From assembly GCF_020833685.1 (NCBI RefSeq), contig NZ_JACKZY010000002.1, positions 248,001 to 312,000 on the forward strand: DNA of 64,000 bases, read 5' to 3'. Under the pieces are notes generated by a model. The model saw nothing but the letters and a program-made list of their open reading frames with translations, was not told where the DNA came from and ran no database searches. The DNA is from Nitratireductor sp. B36. Lineage in GTDB: Bacteria; Pseudomonadota; Alphaproteobacteria; Rhizobiales; Rhizobiaceae. Positions 42,383-51,546 of the stretch are shown here, one piece after another. Within the stretch, counting starts at the first letter, position 1. The number at the start of each line of letters is the position of its first letter. Both the position numbers and the translations under genes were made by a program.

Positions 42383-43631
42383 CGGCGGTATCCTGTGCCT
42401 GCCGTCCGCCATTGCTGGCCTCCTCACGGGTAGAGCGATCACCGCCGGTTCCTCGCGAGGGATTACCCTCGCCGCGTCCATCGCTCATGGACTGGAACGC
42501 TCCGTCTCGCGTGTTGCCACCGGTCGCGGTGTTGGTTTGCCCGCCGGGCGTGGATTGTTGAATGGTGACCCGGTCAATGTCGTAGCCGAGTGAGCGCAGG
42601 GCCTTGACGATGGAGTCGCTGTCGGTGCTCAGGCGGTGGCGCGCCTCGGTGCTTTCAACCTGCAGATCAACCATCAGTTGCTCACCCACGAGACGCAACT
42701 TGGCCGTTACGGTTCCGAGTTCGGCCGGCTGAAGCTGGATCTTCAGGGTCTGCACCATCTTTCCGGCTTCGCCCTGCTGACTGGTCTGCAAATGTGCGGC
42801 CTCGCTTGTTCCGGCGCGCGGGGCCAAAGAGCTCTGGTCGCCGCCGACCGTGGGGGCGGGGGCGGGCGCACGCTGGATGGACACAACGCGGATTTCCTGT
42901 TGTTGCTGCTGGGCATTCTCGCGCACGGGCCCCTCATTGCCGCCAAGGCCTCGCAGCGTCGCCTCGGACTTTGCAGATTGTTGGGTGGTCTGCTCAGCCG
43001 CTATCGGCGTGGAAGACTTCTCACTGACAGACAATGCGGCTTTGTCAGATGCCTTTGGCAGTCCAGGAAGAGGTTGCTCGGCTCTGTCTACACGTTTGGC
43101 TGGTACTACGCGTTCCCGGGTCCGATCGTTCGCCTGAGGAAGAGGTTGGGCTGAAGCCATTTGTGGCGCAGCAGGGGCGTCTTCGGAAACCGGAGTGGCG
43201 GCCGTTCGTACCTCGCTGGATTGCACTGCAGGACCTTTACCGCCTTCCAGAAGCTCGTCCGCTGTTGCATCCGCTTCCCCGTCACCCTTGGCGTCACCTG
43301 TTTCACCGCTCAATCTACCGGGGACGGGTGCATTCGTTTGAGGAGAAAGTGTCTCGGGAAGGTGCTGCAGTTCGCCGTCTTCGTTTTGCTGTTCTTCTTC
43401 GCTGGAAGGCTCTTGCCGTGGCCCCAACCCTTCGGCAAGCGTCCAACGTATCGGCTGCCAACCTGTGGCTTCCTCGCTGGTTTTCTTCTCCTGATTGCCC
43501 TTCGTGGTCCGTGTTTCCGTCAGAGCTTCCTCGAAGGCTGACGAAAGAGGCTCTCTGCCCGCACGTTTCTGGAGCCCCGCATCCAGCGTCTGCAGGGTGG
43601 TCGGCAAACTCCGGCTTATGGCGGGATTCAT
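42354..43631 (-). CDS. fliK: FliK, hook-length control protein (formerly MotD)
   Basis: 425 residues. Long low-complexity, Glu/Gln/Ala/Pro-rich N-terminal two thirds, then the FliK C-terminal domain (about 290-360) with MVQTLKIQLQPAELGTVTAKL and LRLVGEQLMVDLQVE. In rhizobia this gene was named motD before being recognised as FliK. Overlaps motC by four bases and runs into the lytic transglycosylase gene. Confidence 0.9.
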   Translation of the reverse strand: MNPAISRSLPTTLQTLDAGLQKRAGREPLSSAFEEALTETRTTKGNQEKKTSEEATGWQPIRWTLAEGLGPRQEPSSEEEQQNEDGELQHLPETLSPQTNAPVPGRLSGETGDAKGDGEADATADELLEGGKGPAVQSSEVRTAATPVSEDAPAAPQMASAQPLPQANDRTRERVVPAKRVDRAEQPLPGLPKASDKAALSVSEKSSTPIAAEQTTQQSAKSEATLRGLGGNEGPVRENAQQQQQEIRVVSIQRAPAPAPTVGGDQSSLAPRAGTSEAAHLQTSQQGEAGKMVQTLKIQLQPAELGTVTAKLRLVGEQLMVDLQVESTEARHRLSTDSDSIVKALRSLGYDIDRVTIQQSTPGGQTNTATGGNTRDGAFQSMSDGRGEGNPSRGTGGDRSTREEASNGGRQAQDTADASHSGVYI

Positions 43632-44911
43632 TGTGCGGTTTCCTTTCCAAGCAGCGCATCTATGTCGTCGAGTTTGCTGCGCATTTCCTTCAAATAGCTA
43701 TCGGCCTCGTCATTCTCGGGATCACCGGGAAAAGCGGCGTCGGCAGCCTCCTGCGTCATGAGAGATGCGGCGCTCTCAGCAATCTCAGCGTTGTTGTCGT
43801 CTTCAACGGAAATTTCTTCGTCAGGCAGGCGCGCATCCACGAGTTCCGGTTGGGAATCCGGCTCGAGTGCAGAAGTATGCCGTGGCTCGTCAAGAACCGC
43901 CCTGGCTATCGCGACAGCCGCATCGAGCAATTCCTGATCGGCTTTTGATAGACGATGACGATCGATGCTGTTCAGGGCGGTCAGGACATCGTTCACATTG
44001 TCCGAAGTCACAGAAGCCATGTTCGCGTAAAGAACGGCTCTTGGATCGTTGCGTCCGTCTGCGTCTTGACCATAGGCCATGGCCTTTTGCGAAGCGAAGG
44101 CGAGCAGCCGCTCATAACCCTCAATGGCGCTGTTGCGGGCAAGCCGCAGATACACGATCCTCGCCTGTTCATCGGACATCTGTGCAGTCACTTCGTCAAC
44201 CATGGAAGGGTCGACGGTGTCGTTTAACTCCACCACTGCAGCGACGAATGTGTCGACAAACTGTGTTGCGTAGGGCGAACGTAGAAAACGCCGAACATAT
44301 TGTTCCGATGCCCGGGCGAGCCGCTCTGTGTCTTTCAGGGCGGCAGCAAGCGGGATGCTACGCCGCAGGGCTGCCTCTTCAATAAGGGTTCCCGGGCTGA
44401 GAAGCCGGGCCTCATCAAGCATCCGAACCGCAAAAAGAGGGTTGTCCCGCGCCGTCACGGTCGCGCTGACGAGAGCGACTGGAGGCCCCACTTCCGGTGG
44501 AAGAGACTTGGGGTCGATCTCCTGAAGCACAGCGCGCGCCGCAGTGAAGTCTCCAAGCGCATAGCGCACTATTGCTTCGCCGAGCCGGGACTCCTGTGGG
44601 CCCAAAGAGAGCTTGGAGAAGAGCAATTCGAGAGTCTTGGGATTGCCGCCGCTTAACCCGTATATCAGCAAAGCCTGCAGGTTCCGCGGATCCGAGAAAT
44701 CTGCCGGGTCGGCTTTGCGTATGCGGTTGTCAATGATGCCGAGCAGCTTTTGCTGCATGGGCAGGGCCGCATGATCGCCGTCTGCGATGCGGTCTTGAAC
44801 GCGCTGAAGCGAGCGAACCATCTGATAGGGCTGCATGGAAGCTGCCTGCGCGCCGGTTTCGACGGCGAGACCGGTTATCAGAATAGCGGCGAATCTCGCA
44901 ACTGCCCTCAT
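43628..44911 (-). CDS. motC: MotC, periplasmic motility protein
   Basis: 427 residues. Signal peptide ending GAQA, then an alpha-helical repeat-rich protein with the rhizobial MotC stretch MQPYQMVRSLQRVQDRIADG and LLIYGLSGGNPKTLELLF. In Sinorhizobium MotC binds the periplasmic part of MotB and is needed for motor function. Acidic C-terminal tail. Overlaps motB by four bases. Confidence 0.94.
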   Translation of the reverse strand: MRAVARFAAILITGLAVETGAQAASMQPYQMVRSLQRVQDRIADGDHAALPMQQKLLGIIDNRIRKADPADFSDPRNLQALLIYGLSGGNPKTLELLFSKLSLGPQESRLGEAIVRYALGDFTAARAVLQEIDPKSLPPEVGPPVALVSATVTARDNPLFAVRMLDEARLLSPGTLIEEAALRRSIPLAAALKDTERLARASEQYVRRFLRSPYATQFVDTFVAAVVELNDTVDPSMVDEVTAQMSDEQARIVYLRLARNSAIEGYERLLAFASQKAMAYGQDADGRNDPRAVLYANMASVTSDNVNDVLTALNSIDRHRLSKADQELLDAAVAIARAVLDEPRHTSALEPDSQPELVDARLPDEEISVEDDNNAEIAESAASLMTQEAADAAFPGDPENDEADSYLKEMRSKLDDIDALLGKETAQ

Positions 44912-46248
44912 CGTGGCACTTCCAGAAGGATTTCGATGCGGCGGTTGGCACTGGCGTACGGATCTTCGGGTACTTTGAGCTTGCGATCAGCAAAACCTGC
45001 CACCTGCTCAATGCGCATCTCATCCAGCCCGCCGCGCACAAGCATGTAATAGGCGGCCTGAGCGCGGGCGCTGGATAGACGCCAATTGTCGTAAGTCTCG
45101 CTACGGAATGGACGCCCGTCCGTGTGGCCACGAACGCTCACCTTGCCCGATTGTTCGCTCAGGGTCTGGCCGATCTTGTCCATGGCGAGAACGAGCTCCC
45201 GCTGCGGCACCGCCGACCCTACCGGGAACATGCCGTTTTCAAGATCATCGGTGATCGAAACAAGCACACCCTCGTCGGTTGCTACGACGGATATGGAGCT
45301 CTCGAGCGGTGTTCCCGCAAATTGTGCAGCAAGCTGGGATCGAATCTTCTCGGCCAGCTGCTCACCTCTTTCCAGCGCGTCTTGAGCGGAAGGCTCGGCG
45401 GGCGCTTTCGCGGCGTCGCTCTCGCTACTCTGTGATGTTTCGGGAGGAGCGGTTTCCTGTGCGGCAACGTCTTCCCGCTCCAGGGGTTTCAGGGGCTGAA
45501 CCTCGCGAACCGGCTCCAGAGCGATTTGGGCCCCAGCCTCGGTTTCGGAAGCGTCCCGTGCGACGGCTGGTGGCGGATTTGCGCCGTTGCTTGGGAGATC
45601 GACATCGGTTCCGGCAGGATTTTCTCGCGCATTGTCGGGGTCGCCCTGAACACCAATCTGCGGTCGCGCGACCTGCTGCGACCAGAAATCGGGTGCGAAT
45701 GGATCGCGGTAGGATTCTCCTCCGGACGCGCCCGAGGAAGGGCCCGCAATCTGCGCGCCTCCGTCCCCTTTCTGGGAAATGTTCTGCATCGTGTCGGTGT
45801 TGGATGCGATTTCGGCGAGCACGGCATAGGGGTCCGAGAACAGGTTCTCGTCAGACAGTTTCTGGATGTCCGACTGGCCAACGGAGTTCTCGAAACTCAT
45901 CGGTCCTGATGTCTGCTCCTGGTTCTGCGATGGAGCGCCCGGTGCGTCATCTTCGACATCGTTGGGCGCGCTATCGACCGGATCGCCTTCGACGTCCTCA
46001 AGGCCCTTGCTGCTCGTGTTGCGATCGATGAGCTGCACCGGGTTGAAATAACTCGCAAGCGCGGTTTTCGTATCTTCGTCGGTCGCGTTGATGAGCCACA
46101 TGACCAGGAAGAAGCACATCATGGCGGTCATGAAATCCGCAAAAGCGATCTTCCATGCACCGCCGTGATGGCCCTCGTCTTCGTCGCCGCCGCCACGACG
46201 AACGATAATGATCTCCGAGGCGCGATCCTCGTCTTCCGCAACGCTCAT
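44908..46248 (-). CDS. motB: MotB, flagellar stator protein
   Basis: 446 residues. One membrane helix (about 37-57) with the proton-carrying Asp in WKIAFADFMTAMMCFFLVMW. A long disordered periplasmic segment (about 75-300) precedes the OmpA-like peptidoglycan-binding domain (VSVRGHTDGRPF; NWRLSSARAQAAYYML). The long linker is typical of rhizobial MotB, which interacts with MotC. ATG 46248 overlaps the fliH stop (ATGA). Confidence 0.95.
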   Translation of the reverse strand: MSVAEDEDRASEIIIVRRGGGDEDEGHHGGAWKIAFADFMTAMMCFFLVMWLINATDEDTKTALASYFNPVQLIDRNTSSKGLEDVEGDPVDSAPNDVEDDAPGAPSQNQEQTSGPMSFENSVGQSDIQKLSDENLFSDPYAVLAEIASNTDTMQNISQKGDGGAQIAGPSSGASGGESYRDPFAPDFWSQQVARPQIGVQGDPDNARENPAGTDVDLPSNGANPPPAVARDASETEAGAQIALEPVREVQPLKPLEREDVAAQETAPPETSQSSESDAAKAPAEPSAQDALERGEQLAEKIRSQLAAQFAGTPLESSISVVATDEGVLVSITDDLENGMFPVGSAVPQRELVLAMDKIGQTLSEQSGKVSVRGHTDGRPFRSETYDNWRLSSARAQAAYYMLVRGGLDEMRIEQVAGFADRKLKVPEDPYASANRRIEILLEVPR

Positions 46249-46892
46249 GAGATCAATCCTGCAAGTGTTTCCGACCACTCCGTAAGTCGGGTCTCAAAGA
46301 GTTCTTCATCGACTGAGATACTGAGGTCGAAGCCGGGGGCTTCCGCGAAATCGACGTGACGCGCTTTCTCGCCAAGCCCTGCCTTCAGACTGTCCCACAA
46401 TGCGGGCGAACCGCTGGCCCGGATGCGCAGGGTTTCACGGTCACCAACCGCACTGCGTATCACGCGTTCAAGTTCCGCGATCGATCGCTTCTGCAGATCC
46501 TCCGTCAGAACGCCGCCGAGGATCCGCGATGTGGCCTGCGAGGTCAGCGCGACCAGGTCGTCTTCCAGAGCGGTAAAGCGCGTTTCGATTGCCAGACCCA
46601 CCGCTTCGCCCAGTTGATTGCGCAGTGCCTCGAGCTCGTGAGCGTGCCGTTCACGTTCCTGTTCGAGAGCCACTGCATGTTCTTGAGCGAGCTTTTCTGC
46701 CAGCGCGGCTTCTGCTGCCGCGATCATCTCGTCGAGCTGGGTCTGCAGTGGAGGAACTGCTTCCTTGGCAGGAGGCTCCGGGCGCTCGATCAGTGAATCG
46801 AAATGTGCGCTCTCCGCCCTGCGCGGGGAGGCGGGCGGGGCTGGGGTGCCGAAGTCCGGCAGAACGTCGAAGAGCGAAAGAGCGGGAGGCAT
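46245..46892 (-). CDS. fliH: FliH-like regulator of the export ATPase
   Basis: 215 residues. Low-complexity N-terminus, long charged coiled coil (about 50-105, including LAQEHAVALEQERERHAHELEA), then a globular C-terminus: the layout of FliH, which binds FliI. Sequence conservation in this family is low, so the call rests on layout and on its place directly after fliF. The start codon overlaps the fliF stop (TGATG). Confidence 0.75.
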   Translation of the reverse strand: MPPALSLFDVLPDFGTPAPPASPRRAESAHFDSLIERPEPPAKEAVPPLQTQLDEMIAAAEAALAEKLAQEHAVALEQERERHAHELEALRNQLGEAVGLAIETRFTALEDDLVALTSQATSRILGGVLTEDLQKRSIAELERVIRSAVGDRETLRIRASGSPALWDSLKAGLGEKARHVDFAEAPGFDLSISVDEELFETRLTEWSETLAGLIS

Positions 46893-48532
46893 CAACCGGC
46901 CTCCGCCTCAGCGCGCGCCCATTTGCGCAGAATGTGGGCAGTGCGCTCCTCGTTGAGGTCGACCATACGGGCCAGACGTTCCTGCGGAGCAGGACGGATC
47001 TTGAGCCGGTGCGTGCCGTAGGTGTCGTCTTCCTCGAACTCAGGGTCGGAGTACGCGCCGTCGGTCAGACGTGCCTGTTCATCTTCCGGATTGGGCAGAG
47101 CCCGCTGCATGTCATCCGAAACCGGACCCTGTGCGATGGCCGGACGCATCAGGTTGGTCCCGATCGGTTTAAGGCCGAACCAGGTGACAAGAAACGCCAC
47201 GAGGATGAAGGCGGCTGCGTTGATCAGGGTACCGGTGTGCTGTCCGACCGCATCAAGAATGCCCGGCTCCGGCATTGGTGTACCGTCGAGGCCGTCGATG
47301 AACTCGACCGATGAGACATTGATCACGTCGCCGCGAGCTTCGTTGAAGCCGGTAGCAGAGGCAACGACATTCTGAATTTCTGCAATCCGGGCATTGATTT
47401 GATCGGGTGTGGCGTTGGGACCGAGGATCTCCAGGATCCTTGCCTGATTGACCACCACGGCAATCGACATCTTGTCGACGCTGTAGCCGTTGCTGGTGGT
47501 GGCAATGCGCTTGGTGTTCAGCTCATAATTGGTGGTTTCTTCACGACGCTCGCTTTCTTCGGAGGATTTCGGACCCGCCGTTGCGGCCGTCTCGTCCTCG
47601 GGAAGATTCTGCGCCACTGAGGTTGGTTGAATGGCTGTTTCGCGATTGGCGCTGTCGCTGGAGCGGACGACCTGAACCGACCGTTCGACGCGTGAGTTCG
47701 GATCGTAAATAACCTCCTCGATCTGACGTGCGTCAGTGTTTACGTCTGCTTTGACGCTGGCGCGGAAATTGTCGGGGCCCAGATAGGGAGCCAGCGCGCG
47801 GCGAATGTTCTGCTCGATCTGGTTTTCGACCGTGCGTTCGACGCCTATGGAACGTTGTGCGGTGCTGTTGGAGGGATCATCGCCGGCGGCAAGCAGCGTG
47901 CCGGTCGAATCCAGAATGGTCACTTTCTCCGCATCCAGGCCGGGGACGGCGGCTGCAACGAGATAGCGGATCGACGAGGCTGCGTTGGTTGCATCCAGAC
48001 TGGAGGCCCGAATGACGACAGAGGCCGAGGGCTGGCGTTCTTCCGTGCGGAATGTGCCGCGTTCCTGCATGACGATGTGAACCCGCGCTGCCTTAATGCC
48101 TGCGAGTGACTGAATGGTGCGGGCGATTTCGCCTTCAAGAGCGCGGACGCGGGTCACCTGCTGCATGAAGGTCGTGAGACCCAGGGAGCCGACATTGTCG
48201 AAGAGTTCGTAGCCCGCATTGGTGCTGCTTGGCAGGCCCTTCTCGGCCAGCAACATGCGCGCCTGCGCGGTCTTTCCGGCAGGTACCAGAACCGCCGTCC
48301 CATCCGAAACGACATCAAAACCGATCCCTGCCTCACCCAGAACCAGTCCGATCTGGTTCACGTCGGACCTGTCGAGTCCGATATAAAGCGTTTCATAAGC
48401 GGGCCTGTTGAGATAGGCCGCGCCCGCCACGATGACGGCCATGAAAAGTGCCAGCATGCCCCCAAGAAGGGCAAGCCGGCGAGGGCCGAGACTTTTCAGG
48501 TTTTCAACGACGGTCTGAATCTGCTCAGGCAA
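46892..48532 (-). CDS. fliF: FliF, MS-ring protein
   Basis: 546 residues, TTG start. The protein begins PEQIQTVVENLKSLGPRRLA after the start codon, the family start; GGGAG lies about 12 bases upstream. Two membrane helices (about 24-44 and 430-450) flank the periplasmic ring-building domains (YETLYIGLDRSDVNQI; LPSSTNAGYELFDN; PSASVVI). The C-terminus should bind FliG. A longer frame from ATG 48619 would overlap the flagellin terminator and is rejected. Confidence 0.94.
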   Translation of the reverse strand: MPEQIQTVVENLKSLGPRRLALLGGMLALFMAVIVAGAAYLNRPAYETLYIGLDRSDVNQIGLVLGEAGIGFDVVSDGTAVLVPAGKTAQARMLLAEKGLPSSTNAGYELFDNVGSLGLTTFMQQVTRVRALEGEIARTIQSLAGIKAARVHIVMQERGTFRTEERQPSASVVIRASSLDATNAASSIRYLVAAAVPGLDAEKVTILDSTGTLLAAGDDPSNSTAQRSIGVERTVENQIEQNIRRALAPYLGPDNFRASVKADVNTDARQIEEVIYDPNSRVERSVQVVRSSDSANRETAIQPTSVAQNLPEDETAATAGPKSSEESERREETTNYELNTKRIATTSNGYSVDKMSIAVVVNQARILEILGPNATPDQINARIAEIQNVVASATGFNEARGDVINVSSVEFIDGLDGTPMPEPGILDAVGQHTGTLINAAAFILVAFLVTWFGLKPIGTNLMRPAIAQGPVSDDMQRALPNPEDEQARLTDGAYSDPEFEEDDTYGTHRLKIRPAPQERLARMVDLNEERTAHILRKWARAEAEAG

Positions 48533-48596
48533 CGCCCAATGCTCCCATACGAGTTCTGTCCGGGAGAGTAGACGTCGAAGCTTGTGCGAAAATGAA

Positions 48597-48619
48597 ATGG
48601 GGCCGCGATGCGGCCCCAT
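48597..48619 (-). terminator. Rho-independent terminator of flagellin gene 1
   Basis: ATGGGGCCGC pairs perfectly with GCGGCCCCAT (three-base loop), followed on the minus strand by TTTCATTTTC. Confidence 0.88.
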
Positions 48620-48649
48620 TGTGTGAGCGGTTTGGCTGCGGTTTGCGGC

Positions 48650-49519
48650 CTACTTGAAGAGGGAAAGAATGCTCTGCGCGTTCTGATTGGCGATGGCGAG
48701 CGCCTGAATGCCAAGCTGTTGCTGGACCTGAAGGGCCTGAAGCCGCGTGGATTCCTCGTTCATATCCGCATCGACAAGCTGCCCGACCCCGCGCTCGATG
48801 GAATCCATCAGATTGGAGACGAAGTCCTTCTGCAGATCGAGGCGTGTCTTTGCCGCGCCGAGGTCGGCAGCAGCGTTGGACATGTTGGACAGTGCTGTCT
48901 CAACGTCCGTCAGGTAGCCATCGATATCCGCGTCAGTTCCATTGGTGACGATGTCGATGAGCATGATGTCGTCGGCCAGACCACCGGGAAGTCCGCCCGC
49001 CGCAAAGAGTTTCACGCTGGCAATGTCGATTTTGATCGTGTCGACCGACACCGTTCCGGCTGAAGAGCGATTATAGGACGAAACGACTTCGACGTTTCCG
49101 GTGTCATCGGTCGCGAGAATGTTGGTTCCGGCATAGCTCGCACCGGTGGCAGCACTCTTGATGTGGTCAAGCAGGATGTCGATCTCGGCCTGGATTTTGC
49201 CTTGGTTCTCAGCACTCGCGCCGCGGGCTGTCACCAATTTGGACTTGATCGCATCCACCGCTTCCAGAACGTTGTTCATGGCCGTGTAGGATGTGTCGAT
49301 CTTGCCGGCGCCCAGTCCGAGTGCGTCCTGAACCGCCGATAAAGCCTTGTTGTCGGAACGCATTGTCGTTGCGATAGACCAATAGGCGGCATTATCGCTC
49401 GCTTCAGCAACGCGGTAGCCCGTGGAGATGCGGCCCTGGACCACGTCCATGGCCTTGTTGGTCACCTTAAGGCTCTGCAATGCAACCATCGCAGAAGTGT
49501 TGGTCATGATGCTGGCCAC
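48650..49519 (-). CDS. Flagellin 1 (GTG start, CtrA-type boxes upstream)
   Basis: 289 residues. Filament subunit. N-terminal SIMTNTSAMVALQSLKVTNK and GRISTGYRVAEASDNAAYWS; C-terminal DADMNEESTRLQALQVQQQLG and a final IANQNAQSILSLFK. The centre diverges from flagellin 2. GTG 49519 follows AAAGAGGTG at ideal spacing and gives the usual MASI start; ATG 49507 is the alternative. Several CtrA-type boxes lie 55-110 bp upstream. Confidence 0.94.
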   Translation of the reverse strand: MASIMTNTSAMVALQSLKVTNKAMDVVQGRISTGYRVAEASDNAAYWSIATTMRSDNKALSAVQDALGLGAGKIDTSYTAMNNVLEAVDAIKSKLVTARGASAENQGKIQAEIDILLDHIKSAATGASYAGTNILATDDTGNVEVVSSYNRSSAGTVSVDTIKIDIASVKLFAAGGLPGGLADDIMLIDIVTNGTDADIDGYLTDVETALSNMSNAAADLGAAKTRLDLQKDFVSNLMDSIERGVGQLVDADMNEESTRLQALQVQQQLGIQALAIANQNAQSILSLFK

Positions 49520-49573
49520 GTGATCACCTCTTTGTTCAATCACTCCCGGTGGCACCGCGTGTTCGCGCCGGGT

Positions 49574-49627
49574 ATGGTTAACGATAGGTAGATGCACATG
49601 GTTAACAGGCTATTAATGGAGGTTAAC
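49574..49627 (-). promoter_or_regulatory. Cluster of CtrA-type boxes upstream of flagellin 1
   Basis: GGTTAAC occurs three times (49576, 49600, 49621), spaced 24 and 21 bp, about two helical turns. Two copies form the octamer TTAACCAT on the minus strand, and 49602-49616 is a full TTAA-N7-TTAA box. Confidence 0.7.
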
Positions 49628-49643
49628 TGTTGCTCCAAATATC

Positions 49644-49678
49644 AAAAAAAGACGGGCCGCTCGAATGAGCGGCCCGTC
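49644..49678 (-). terminator. Rho-independent terminator of flagellin gene 2
   Basis: GACGGGCCGCTC (49651-49662) pairs perfectly with GAGCGGCCCGTC (49667-49678), with seven Ts following on the minus strand (49644-49650). Confidence 0.95.
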
Positions 49679-49721
49679 CATTGTGGATTGATGCCGGCGC
49701 TTTGGCGCCGGGATCGATCTA

Positions 49722-50591
49722 TTAGCGGAACAGCGACAGGATGTTCTGCGAGTTGGAGTTGGCGATCGAAAGCGCCTGGATGCCCAGCTGCTGCTGAACC
49801 TGCAGAGCCGACAGACGAGCCGATTCTTCGTTCATGTCCGCGTCAACGAGCTGGCCAACACCGCGTTCGATAGCGTCGGAAAGCTTGCCAACGAAGTCTT
49901 TCTGAAGATCGACGCGCGACTTGGCCGCACCAAGTTCTGCCGCCTGGTCGGCGAGGGAGGCGAGAGCCGTCTCGACGGTGCCCAAAGCAGTGTCGATTGC
50001 AGCGTCACCAACCTGGCCGCCGGAAGCATCGAACAGAGCCGCTGCAACAACGTTGGCTGCGGAACCACCGGTACCAGCCGCGTCGAGCACCAGAACGTTG
50101 GCACCCGTCAGCGTGATCTCGTCAATGGTGACGGTCGCGCCGCTGCGGTTGTAGGACGCAACGATGTTCACATCGGTGTTGTCCTGGATGATGTTGGAAC
50201 CGGCATAGTTGGAGTTGCCGACGACCGACGTGATGTGAGCCTGGAGCGCGTTGATTTCGCCCTGGATCTTCTGCTGGTCTTCCTGAGAAGCACCGCGTGC
50301 CGTGACAAGCTTCTGCTTGATCTTGTCGACGGTGTCGATGACTTCATTGATACCCGTGTAGGCCGTGTCGATCTTGCCGGCGCCGAGACCCAGAGCATCC
50401 TGAACGCTGGAAAGGGCCTTGTTGTCGGACTTCATCGAAGTCGCGATGGACCAGTAAGCTGCGTTGTCGGAAGCTTCGCCCACGCGCAGGCCCGTCGAAA
50501 TGCGGGACTGGGTGGTAGCCATGTTCTTGGAGATGGTGTTGAGGGTCTGCAGCGCCGTCATTGCCGACGCGTTGGTCATAAGACTTGCCAT
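49722..50591 (-). CDS. Flagellin 2
   Basis: 289 residues, the same length as flagellin 1. N-terminal MASLMTNASAMTALQTLNTI; GRISTGLRVGEASDNAAYWS in near-identical form; C-terminal DADMNEESARLSALQVQQQLG and IANSNSQNILSLFR. The central region is more polar and shorter in charged residues than in flagellin 1. ATG 50591 has AGGGGCG upstream. Its own terminator and upstream region suggest separate transcription. Confidence 0.95.
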   Translation of the reverse strand: MASLMTNASAMTALQTLNTISKNMATTQSRISTGLRVGEASDNAAYWSIATSMKSDNKALSSVQDALGLGAGKIDTAYTGINEVIDTVDKIKQKLVTARGASQEDQQKIQGEINALQAHITSVVGNSNYAGSNIIQDNTDVNIVASYNRSGATVTIDEITLTGANVLVLDAAGTGGSAANVVAAALFDASGGQVGDAAIDTALGTVETALASLADQAAELGAAKSRVDLQKDFVGKLSDAIERGVGQLVDADMNEESARLSALQVQQQLGIQALSIANSNSQNILSLFR

Positions 50592-50629
50592 GGGAAAAAC
50601 GCCCCTGAAATACAAAACAAACGAGGGAC

Positions 50630-50648
50630 ATACCGGGCTTACCGGTAT
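50630..50648 (-). promoter_or_regulatory. ATACCGG-N5-CCGGTAT inverted repeat in the flagellin 2 upstream region
   Basis: Perfect seven-base arms lie 39-57 bases upstream of the ATG, so probably within the mRNA leader. It could be an RNA hairpin acted on by FlbT or an operator for a dimeric regulator. Confidence 0.45.
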
Positions 50649-50808
50649 GACGGAGCGGCATCATGCCCTTGATCCCGTTGTAAGATCTGTCCGCCATGCT
50701 TGAAGGCATTTATCGCGGCAAAGTCCTACCAAAAGGATAATGGGCCGGCTTAATTTTGTCGGCTGGCGTTTTTTCTGAAGAAACGAATTGTGGGGCCGCG
50801 AAGCCCCT

Positions 50809-51546
50809 CTAAACGAAAGAGCGAACGAGGCTGCCGACGAGCAGGTTCCAGCCATCGATCAGGACGAAGAACAAAATCTTGAACGGCAGGGAAACGACGG
50901 TCGGTGGCAACATCATCATACCCATGGACATGGTGATGGTGGCAACGATCAGGTCGATGACGAGGAAGGGCAACACGATCAGGAATCCGATTTCGAAGCC
51001 TCGTCTGATCTCGGAGATCATGAAGGCCGGAACCAGAACTCGTAGGTCTGCAGTCTCCACCGTTACGTCGATGTCTACATTGCCGCGTTCTGCGGCCAGA
51101 TCGGCGAAGAGTGCAAAATCCTTCTCGCGGACATTGTTGACCATGAAGCCCCGAAAGGGTTCGGCAATGCGCTGGACCGCAACTTCCTCACTGATCTCAT
51201 TGTTCATCAGGGGACGCATACCCTCTGCCCAGGCCCTGTCGAAGGTGGGCGCCATGACATAGAAGGTCATGAACAAGGATAGGCTGATCAGGATGAGGTT
51301 GGCAGGAGTGGTGGGCAGCCCCATGCCGGCGCGCAGGATGGAAAAGGCGATCACGAAGCGGGTGAAGCTTGTGACCATGATCAGAATTCCTGGCGCAACG
51401 GACAGGATCGTCAGAAGGCCGAAGAGCTGTATGATCGTTCCGATGGTGGAACCGTCTGCGCCCGTCAATGCCCCAAGATCGATGGATTGCGCCGCCGCAA
51501 CGGTCGGAACGAGAGATGCGGCGATCAGAAGAGCAAGGCGTCTCAT
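50809..51546 (-). CDS. fliP: FliP, flagellar export gate protein
   Basis: 245 residues. Cleaved signal peptide (ending VAAA), the LFGLLTILSVAPGILIMVTSF helix (in parts), the TPANLILISLSLFMTFYVMAP stretch and two FliP C-terminal helices ending with MMMLPPTVVSLPFKILFFVL. Four-base overlap with fliL. Last gene of the flgF-to-fliP run. Confidence 0.96.
   Translation of the reverse strand: MRRLALLIAASLVPTVAAAQSIDLGALTGADGSTIGTIIQLFGLLTILSVAPGILIMVTSFTRFVIAFSILRAGMGLPTTPANLILISLSLFMTFYVMAPTFDRAWAEGMRPLMNNEISEEVAVQRIAEPFRGFMVNNVREKDFALFADLAAERGNVDIDVTVETADLRVLVPAFMISEIRRGFEIGFLIVLPFLVIDLIVATITMSMGMMMLPPTVVSLPFKILFFVLIDGWNLLVGSLVRSFV

Noticed and set aside
42632-43154. 172-codon plus-strand frame opposite fliK
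   Set aside because: Shadow of the low-complexity fliK coding region.
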